NCBI GenBank assembly: GCA_022821065.1
Contig: JAJEEK010000090.1
Coordinates: 83,704-147,703 of the forward strand
Direction of reading: 5' to 3'
Length of the DNA stretch: 64,000 bases
Source: Candidatus Poribacteria bacterium
Lineage (GTDB): Bacteria > Poribacteria > WGA-4E > WGA-3G
In this document: piece after piece, positions 58,318 to 64,000 of the stretch
Layout: every line of letters starts with the position of its first letter
How positions within the stretch are numbered: the stretch's first letter is position 1
The notes under the pieces: model-generated
What the model saw: the letters and a program-made list of their open reading frames with translations, nothing else
What the model was told of the DNA's origin: nothing
Database searches by the model: none
Program-made: the position numbers and the translations under genes

Positions 58318-61251
58318 CTATTTACGAGAAAGGTCGTTTTTGGCTTTTTCAAGTGGAATCTGAAACATCCCATGGTGTTCGGTGACAATATAGAGTTTGT
58401 CGTTTTTAACGGTGAGAGAGAGGACTTTATCTGGCACATTTGGTAAGACTTGTTCCGGTTGTCTATTGTTGCCTAAGCGATAGATACCGGTATCACCAGC
58501 CATATAAACTGTTGTGCCATTGACGATAAGTCTATTGGCAATGATATACTCGCCTGCGGTGTCTGTGAGTACGCGCCAGTATGTGCCGGTTTTTGAAGTT
58601 AAAATGCCTCTGTCGGTTGCGACGTAAGCGGTTGAACCGACAAAAAGGATCTCTTTGAACCGGTTAAAACGGAGAGGTAGGCTGGGTGTAATATCGCGCC
58701 AACTGTCACCACCATCAAGCGACTGAAAGAGACTACCATCTCGCTTGCCGACATAGACGGTTTCGGCTGAGACCGCCAATTTGAACCCATTTTTTGAACC
58801 GTCATTCGTGTGCGGACCGGTATCTATGAGTCCAGTATTTTTCCATTCTGGATATCCGCGTTTCCACTTGAAGAGTTTCCGTTTGTATTCGACATAGAAC
58901 ATCCCATCGCTGACTGCAAACGCGCCGACTTTCCTGTGATCTTCCATGAGACGCACTTCATATAGCGATTCCCGATCGCTTTTCTGATTGCCCGAGAGGT
59001 AAACACCTTGTGCTTCTGCGATCTCTTTCAACACAGCCGTAGAGAGATCCTTCGTACCAAAAATGGGGAGCCCTTGAACTGGAGCAAAAGTATTATCACC
59101 CGCTGATAGATAGGAGATACGTAGGTTGTCAGGTTCAGAGACAATTGTATAGAGAAGGTTGCCGACAGTGACGAATTTTGAATTACTGTTCAGAACGCCT
59201 TTGTTAATTTGATTTATGTATTCTAAGTTAGATACGCGTTTAGGTGCCTCCATCGGAACGGTTTTCCAAGATTTGCCGTTGTCCGATGATTGAACGATAT
59301 CGTTGTCGGTTTGTACGTAGAGTGTATCATTGAAAGCGACGACATCTTGTACGCCGGTTCCGACCATGCCTTCCATAAAATGATGCCACGATTCACCAGC
59401 GTCGGTTGTGCGGTAGAGTCCATAGATTCCTGTTTTGTAGAGGGTGTTTTCATCGGCTGCTAAATAGGCATAGGTATTTGGGACAGGTCCAAGATTTGTC
59501 CAAGTCATTCCGCCATCCACTGAATGAAATAGTCTGGCGCCGCGTGCTAAGATCGTTTCGTTTTTAACCGCTATTGCCATAGCGACTGTTGCCATGAAAA
59601 GACCGTGTTTGGGTTTAGGTGTGATCTCAGTCCAGGACATTCCGAGATCGTTTGATTTGAAAATTCTGCCTCTCCTTGAGGGCTCAATTCGCATGTACTG
59701 CTCAACTTTGCGCCCTGTTCCGACGTAGAGGTTATCTTCAAAGGCGACCAAGTCGTGTACAACTCTGGTTGTATCGAGTGGCAGCAGTTCCCAAACGTCG
59801 TTTTTGAGTCGGTAGAGTCCGCTGTCTGTGCCGGTGAATATTGTCTCATCAACCGCAGCGAGATTATAAACCTTTTTACCTCTCAATCCGTTGTTCACGG
59901 GTGTCCAGTGTTTTCCGACATCTGTAGATCGGAAGATCCCGTTATCCGAAAGTGCGAGATACATTGTAACAGTTTTGTGTGCTGCAGTGTCTATGACGAT
60001 GAGTTCAACCGGATCCCCCGTAGGTCGGGTCCCTAATGTGTTCCATGTCTCGCCATCATCGGTTGAAGCCAATAGTTGATCAGTAGTGACGATATAGAGG
60101 GTGTCCGCATGCTCTGCTATAGGCACTCGGAAGGTGCCGTTCGGGATATTGATATCTACAGGTATCCACAGCGTTGTTCCAGCTGTTAGTCTGTAGACCC
60201 CGATTGACGCATTAGCGTAGAGTGTCTTTTTAGATGTCTCAAAGATATCAAACACGAAACCGCCTGGGGGTCCGTTCATCTGTGTCCAGTGTGAAGTCGA
60301 GAATGTGGCGGGGAAATCCACCGTTGTTGCGGATGCGGTGGTTATATCAGCGGCACGTAAGCCGGTCCCGATACTTTTATTCGGGATCGTCGCGTGTCCG
60401 ACCTGATTTCGAATGGTCGGTTTGGCGAGAATATTGAGCGTGATGGGTGCGTCAACGATTTCAACTGTCGGCTCGGATTGTGCTTCAAAGTTGTATGGTT
60501 GCTGGAATCGGAGAAGGTATCGGTTGCTTAGACCGAGGAATAGCACCAAGAGAAGGGCAGTCACGCCGACAGCGGTCCAAGGGAGTAAGGGTTTCGTAGT
60601 TGGGGCGGAGGCAGGTTTGAAATCGGCGATTTGCCGTGCGATGTTCTCGGTGAAGTCAGCGGGGAATTGGATGCTCCCGAGTATTTCGCGAACCCAGGGT
60701 TCTTTGTTCTGTGCCCGTAAACGTTCTTTTGCGCGTTGGAGTCGGCTCTTGATTGTGTTTGCGGATACGCCTAAGAAGTTGCCGATTTCTTTGGCAGTCA
60801 TCTCACCGAGGTAGTGGAGTGTTATGACTGTGCGTTCACTTTCGGGTAGTTTTTTCAGAAGTTCTTTAACGATTTCGTAGCGGCGTTCGGTGGCTTTCGT
60901 CTCTTGTTGCTCCGACAGATAATTTTTATAGGACGCTTCGTCCACTGCTGTCCGGGATGTTTTTTCCAGCGATAGCATTGTCGATTTTTTCTTTTTGAAC
61001 CGTTTAATGCAGAGCCGGTTGGTAATTACATATAACCAGCCTGCAAACTGGCTGGGGTTGCGTAGGGTCGCGAGTTTTTTGTGGACTTGTAGGAAGGTAT
61101 CTTGTGTAATCTCTTCAGCGATGTGAAAATCGCCGATCTTCCGCCATGCGAGTGCGTGAACGCTCTTTTGGTACTTTCGGACTAAAGTCGTGAACGCCGC
61201 TTCATCGCCTGATAAGATTCTATGGATTAATTGAACATCATTTTCTACCAT
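58318..61251 (-). CDS. ECF sigma factor - membrane helix - Asp-box beta-propeller fusion 2
   Basis: A 977-residue paralogue of 47965-50970. The first 70 residues are almost identical ('GDFHIAEEITQDTFLQVHKK'); region 4 reads 'LPESERTVITLHYLGEMTAK' and 'GVSANTIKSRLQRAKERLRA'; the membrane helix is 'LLPWTAVGVTALLLVLFLGL'. The propeller has seven to eight Asp-boxes ('ASTDDGETWNTLG', 'HSVDGGMTWTNLG', 'RTTDAGESWHHFM', 'QSLDGGDSWRDIT'). The start at 61251 has AAGGAGG at good spacing and overlaps the upstream TolB-like gene by 14 nt, so translation is coupled. Both the genes before it and the gene after it carry the WGxxK tail. Confidence 0.92.
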   Translation of the reverse strand: MVENDVQLIHRILSGDEAAFTTLVRKYQKSVHALAWRKIGDFHIAEEITQDTFLQVHKKLATLRNPSQFAGWLYVITNRLCIKRFKKKKSTMLSLEKTSRTAVDEASYKNYLSEQQETKATERRYEIVKELLKKLPESERTVITLHYLGEMTAKEIGNFLGVSANTIKSRLQRAKERLRAQNKEPWVREILGSIQFPADFTENIARQIADFKPASAPTTKPLLPWTAVGVTALLLVLFLGLSNRYLLRFQQPYNFEAQSEPTVEIVDAPITLNILAKPTIRNQVGHATIPNKSIGTGLRAADITTASATTVDFPATFSTSHWTQMNGPPGGFVFDIFETSKKTLYANASIGVYRLTAGTTLWIPVDINIPNGTFRVPIAEHADTLYIVTTDQLLASTDDGETWNTLGTRPTGDPVELIVIDTAAHKTVTMYLALSDNGIFRSTDVGKHWTPVNNGLRGKKVYNLAAVDETIFTGTDSGLYRLKNDVWELLPLDTTRVVHDLVAFEDNLYVGTGRKVEQYMRIEPSRRGRIFKSNDLGMSWTEITPKPKHGLFMATVAMAIAVKNETILARGARLFHSVDGGMTWTNLGPVPNTYAYLAADENTLYKTGIYGLYRTTDAGESWHHFMEGMVGTGVQDVVAFNDTLYVQTDNDIVQSSDNGKSWKTVPMEAPKRVSNLEYINQINKGVLNSNSKFVTVGNLLYTIVSEPDNLRISYLSAGDNTFAPVQGLPIFGTKDLSTAVLKEIAEAQGVYLSGNQKSDRESLYEVRLMEDHRKVGAFAVSDGMFYVEYKRKLFKWKRGYPEWKNTGLIDTGPHTNDGSKNGFKLAVSAETVYVGKRDGSLFQSLDGGDSWRDITPSLPLRFNRFKEILFVGSTAYVATDRGILTSKTGTYWRVLTDTAGEYIIANRLIVNGTTVYMAGDTGIYRLGNNRQPEQVLPNVPDKVLSLTVKNDKLYIVTEHHGMFQIPLEKAKNDLSRK

Positions 61252-62278
61252 CTGGATCCTCCTTTTTCATTTCGCCCCATGTCGTCGTTAGCAACTCAGG
61301 TTTTGGTGAAACGGGTAGCGCAAACGCTGGGTCAAACCAATCGCCACCAGTATTCGTTCGACGGAAAGGTCCAGCAATATGTGTCAACTGCGTTTGAACG
61401 CCGGTATTTATATGAATCTTGAAGATTTGGGAATGTCCGTTAATCTCTTGTGTATAGAGCACTTCCTCTCCATCCGGCGATAACACAGGATGCTGTGCAT
61501 AGGGACCGTCTTCCTTGACCAGTTGACGCAAACCGGTTCCGTCTCGGTTGACGATGAAGATTGTCTGGTTGTCCCTCCATGCGTTGTGCAGGTCGCGATC
61601 CAAGATGACCGGCAACAGATGTTTGATCCCAGAAAAAGCGAGTCTATCCCCCGAAGCAGACCAGGATGGCTGGAATTGCCATCGGAGTGCTTTCGTAGGT
61701 AGCGGTTGTTCCACCTCGCGTGTGCGGACGCTGATGAATGTCAGCCGAGATGTCTGTGGGTGAGGGCTTATATGACAAGCGATTTCGGAACCGTCCGGGG
61801 ACCACGCGGGGGAAGCGCAGTGCGGTAGGAGTTCGGCATCTTCTTCACCAAACGTTCCAAGATAGAGCTCGGTCTTCGGGCGCGTCCGGTCTGAGGTCAC
61901 ATAAGCGAAGTGTTTTCCATCAGGGGACCACGTCGCGTTTCCGCGCCACGCCGTTATTTTTTTCTTGAAGACGCGCCGGACATTTGTGCCATCGGGGTTC
62001 ATGAGATACAGGTCTCGCATTCGCGTGCCTTGTCGGTCTGAGACGAAGAGGATCTGATCCCCTGTCGGTGACCAGACAGCCCCCAGATCCCCCGCGGGAT
62101 GTTGTGTGAGGTTGACCTGTTCGGAGCCATCTGGATTCATCATATAAACCTCACGATTGCCGTCCCGACTGGAGGTAAACAGGATTTTGGGTGTTGTCGG
62201 AGCTTTTGCAAAGAGCGGAGATATTGTTCCATATATCAGCGTTAAGAGGATGATAAAAAAAATTGCCTTCAATTTCAT
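61238..62278 (-). CDS. Secreted TolB-like beta-propeller with WGxxK tail (4)
   Basis: A 346-residue exported protein. The start MKLKAIFFIILLTLIYGTIS at 62278 has GGAG at good spacing; the track start is 15 codons longer and would overlap the upstream gene. Blades: 'AVWSPTGDQILFVS', 'ATWSPDGKHFAYVT', 'PAWSPDGSEIACHI', 'PSWSASGDRLAFSG', 'PVLSPDGEEVLYTQ'. Ends 'LLTTTWGEMKKEDPDGRK'. It is a recent tandem duplicate of the next gene and overlaps the sigma fusion start by 14 nt. Confidence 0.88.
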   Translation of the reverse strand: MKLKAIFFIILLTLIYGTISPLFAKAPTTPKILFTSSRDGNREVYMMNPDGSEQVNLTQHPAGDLGAVWSPTGDQILFVSDRQGTRMRDLYLMNPDGTNVRRVFKKKITAWRGNATWSPDGKHFAYVTSDRTRPKTELYLGTFGEEDAELLPHCASPAWSPDGSEIACHISPHPQTSRLTFISVRTREVEQPLPTKALRWQFQPSWSASGDRLAFSGIKHLLPVILDRDLHNAWRDNQTIFIVNRDGTGLRQLVKEDGPYAQHPVLSPDGEEVLYTQEINGHSQIFKIHINTGVQTQLTHIAGPFRRTNTGGDWFDPAFALPVSPKPELLTTTWGEMKKEDPDGRK

Positions 62279-62298
62279 AGGTATTTCTCCTAAATTTA

Positions 62299-63321
62299 TT
62301 ACTTCTTTTTTTCTTTTCCCCATGTCGTTGTTAGCAAATCCGGTTGTGGCGATACGGGCAAGGCATACGCAGGGTCAAACCAATCGCCGCCAGAATTCGT
62401 TCGACGAAAAGGTCCAGCAATATGCGTCAACTGTGTCCGCACGCCGGTATTTATATGAATCTTGAAGATTTGGTAATGTCCATTAATCTCTTGTGTATAA
62501 AGCACCTCTGAACCGTCCGGCGATAACGCAGAAACACCAGCCATGGGACCGTCTTCCTCAACAAGTTGTTGGAGACCGGTGCCGTCGCGGTTGACGATGA
62601 AGACTGTGTCTTTATCCTTCCATGCGTTGTGCAGGTCGCGATCCAAGATGACTGGCAACGGATGTCTGTTCCCAGTAATCGCAAGCCTATTTCCGGTAGC
62701 AGACCAAGATGGACCGGATTGCCATTGGAGTGTTTTATCGGGTAGCGGTTGTTCGAGTTCTCGTGTGCGGACATCCATAAATGTGAGTCGAGATCCGAAT
62801 TGATGAGGTATAGAATAGGCGATTTCGGAACCGTTAGGGGACCATTCAGGTGAATTTCCATACGGTAGGAGTTCAGCATCTTCTTCGCCAAAAGTTCCAA
62901 GATAGAGACCGAACTCGAAACGATCCCAGTCTGTGTATTTGTAAGCAAACTGTTTGCCATCGGTAGACCATGCCGGACTATGCCTCCAACCCTTTGCTTT
63001 TTTCCTGAAGACGCGGCGGACGTTGGATCCATCGGGGTCCATGAGATATAGGTCTCGCACACGCGTGCCTTGTCGGTCCGAGACGAAGAGGATTTGCTCA
63101 CCCGTTGACGACCAGGCGGCACCAAAATCACTGGCGGGATGCTGCGTAAGGTTCACTTGTTCGGAGCCATCTGGATTCATCACGTAGACCTCCGAGTTGC
63201 CATCCCGTGAAGACGTGAACAGGATTTTGGCGGTTGTTGGAACTTTATTCGCAGAAAGCCAACACACATCTCCACACATCAGCGTTAAAAGTGTGATATA
63301 AAAAATCGCCTTCAATTTCAT
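62299..63321 (-). CDS. Secreted TolB-like beta-propeller with WGxxK tail (5)
   Basis: A 340-residue exported protein and first gene of the sigma fusion 2 operon. Start MKLKAIFYITLLTLMCGDVC at 63321 (GGAG, 8 nt). Blades parallel those of 61238-62278, which it resembles closely along the whole length. Ends 'LLTTTWGKEKKK'. The conserved ECF-type element lies 40 nt upstream. Confidence 0.88.
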   Translation of the reverse strand: MKLKAIFYITLLTLMCGDVCWLSANKVPTTAKILFTSSRDGNSEVYVMNPDGSEQVNLTQHPASDFGAAWSSTGEQILFVSDRQGTRVRDLYLMDPDGSNVRRVFRKKAKGWRHSPAWSTDGKQFAYKYTDWDRFEFGLYLGTFGEEDAELLPYGNSPEWSPNGSEIAYSIPHQFGSRLTFMDVRTRELEQPLPDKTLQWQSGPSWSATGNRLAITGNRHPLPVILDRDLHNAWKDKDTVFIVNRDGTGLQQLVEEDGPMAGVSALSPDGSEVLYTQEINGHYQIFKIHINTGVRTQLTHIAGPFRRTNSGGDWFDPAYALPVSPQPDLLTTTWGKEKKK

Positions 63322-63360
63322 ACGTATTTCTCCGATTGGCATTATTATCCAATTATTAAA

Positions 63361-63391
63361 GAGACTATTTTTAGGGGCAAAGGGTGCATAA
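63361..63391 (-). promoter_or_regulatory. Conserved ECF-type promoter element of the sigma fusion 2 operon
   Basis: Matches 51140-51170 at 27 of 31 positions without gaps. Minus strand: TGCACCC, 15-nt spacer including CCCCT, then AGTCTC at the -10 position. It lies 40 nt before the ATG at 63321. Confidence 0.62.
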
Positions 63392-63791
63392 TTTGAAGAA
63401 ATGGGATGGTCACTGTCACCTGAGAGTATAGCACGCTTTTATGGTGAGTGGTATAATTATTTGTGGATTTGCGGAAAGTCGGGGTTGGAAACCGAGCTTG
63501 CAGGGGAGCGAGCCGTTGGATTAGTAGGAGCCGGATCCGTTTTCCTAAGCGGTCGCAAAACTTCAGGGATGTTAGCCTAACGCGTGTTGTATAGGTTTCT
63601 GCAACCGTGCCTTTTAGGAGTTACGATTCCGGCTTACCCAAGGAGGCTTGTTTGTGTATATGCAATTTTCATGCCAACAGAAAAGTGTCTGTTTTTGGCG
63701 ATAAGTGTTGGAATTTTGCCTATTTTTTGGACATGTATGGTAAAAAAGTAGACATTGCAGGACAGTTGGCAGTTGTCAGTTTAACGGTAAT

Positions 63792-63871
63792 AGGACTTAC
63801 GCAATTTTGACTGTAGGTGGTTCTGTTAGATGAACTTTTTCTGAAAACACAGCGTTCTGGTGTCACAAACT
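63792..63871. mobile_element. MITE-like element, copy 4, right end missing
   Basis: Begins AGGACTTACGCA and keeps 'ttctgttagatga' and 'ctgaaaacacagcgttctgg' in line with copy 2, but similarity stops after 'cacaaacta' and no right terminal repeat follows. Confidence 0.65.
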
Positions 63872-64000
63872 AAATGAAGATTAAATAAATATTTCGGTAA
63901 TCGTTAAAGATCGCGAGCACAAGAAACGCCCCAGCAAAAACACTCGCTCCTACAGTAAGAGGTTATTGTATTACCGAATTAAATTCTTAAACTTCATACA

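Larger units (their letters stand above)
63343..64000. other. Long intergenic region at the right edge
   Basis: Besides the promoter element (63361-63391) it holds a 'ggttggaaaccgagcttgca' fragment near 63484, a piece of the AGTTGTCAG repeat at about 63765-63790, a truncated MITE (63792-63871) and a 'caagaaacgccccagcaaaa' segment resembling 40408-40435. ORF 63607-63810 has no SD or family resemblance. Confidence 0.5.

Noticed and set aside
47965-61251. Annotation of the Asp-box propellers as photosystem II stability factors (Ycf48)
   Set aside because: Asp-box repeats are shared by many propellers; these are fused to sigma factors and a membrane helix and there are no photosystem genes.
63607-63810. 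67-residue plus-strand ORF
   Set aside because: Lies in repeat-rich DNA and ends in the MITE; no SD, no recognisable sequence.

Overview
The window looks like chromosomal DNA of an uncultivated Gram-negative bacterium, most plausibly Candidatus Poribacteria or a close relative. The reasons are two phytanoyl-CoA dioxygenase-family proteins, two Gfo/Idh/MocA oxidoreductases, an orphan EutN/CcmL microcompartment vertex protein, many Sec and lipoprotein signal peptides, many secreted beta-propeller (WSPDG and Asp-box) proteins, and dense short intergenic repeats. That assignment is an inference from gene content; no rRNA, tRNA or CRISPR array was seen.

Region 1 (1-9000) holds metabolic genes: an edge-cut secreted protein, a VOC protein, two PhyH dioxygenases, a large zinc metalloprotease and a GNAT, with gene fragments (WD40, methyltransferase) between them. 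Region 2 (9000-14900) is a defence-like island. A beta-class DNA methyltransferase with a possible nuclease-like tail overlaps an FRG-TPR gene, and the pair is bracketed by a perfect 20-bp direct repeat. A GmrSD-like DUF262/DUF1524 gene follows across a MITE-like element. Region 3 (14900-26900) is mixed: AAC(3) acetyltransferase, a truncated methyltransferase, a zinc-ribbon protein, a DUF433/DUF5615 toxin-antitoxin pair, Uma2, a HAD dehalogenase, an ECF sigma factor behind a small ORF, ThiO, EutN, 5-FCL, ComEA and an Nramp-like transporter.

Region 4 (26900-38500, minus strand) is a tetrapyrrole cluster: two secreted paralogues, hemB, hemL, a polyprenyl synthase, a duplicated precorrin-2 dehydrogenase-like protein, a CcsA/HemX-like membrane protein, hemA (with a consensus promoter), hemC and a cobA-hemD fusion. 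Together these cover ALA synthesis to uroporphyrinogen III and precorrin-2. Region 5 (38500-43700) holds an oxidoreductase with its lipoprotein, an N-acyl-D-amino-acid deacylase-type amidohydrolase and a dihydrolipoamide dehydrogenase-like flavoprotein.

Region 6 (43900-63400, all minus strand) is the most unusual part. Two ~1000-residue proteins each join a complete ECF sigma factor, one membrane helix and an extracytoplasmic Asp-box beta-propeller. Around them lie nine predicted secreted proteins of different folds (five TolB-like propellers, two LamG-like, two DUF1080-like) that all end in the same short tail, W-G-x-x-K. A 31-nt element (27/31 identical) lies upstream of one sigma fusion and upstream of the operon containing the other, and has the layout of an ECF promoter. 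I read this as a candidate membrane-tethered sigma system controlling its own secreted, commonly tagged proteins. Downstream lie two paralogous lipoproteins and a SpoIVB-like S55 peptidase-domain protein.

Short repeats fill the gaps: a ~120-bp MITE family (four copies), a 53-bp palindrome with a recognisable empty site, 'GGTT-nnn-AACC' hairpins, 'GCACTCC' hairpins and long 'AGTTATCAGTTTTCAG' repeats.
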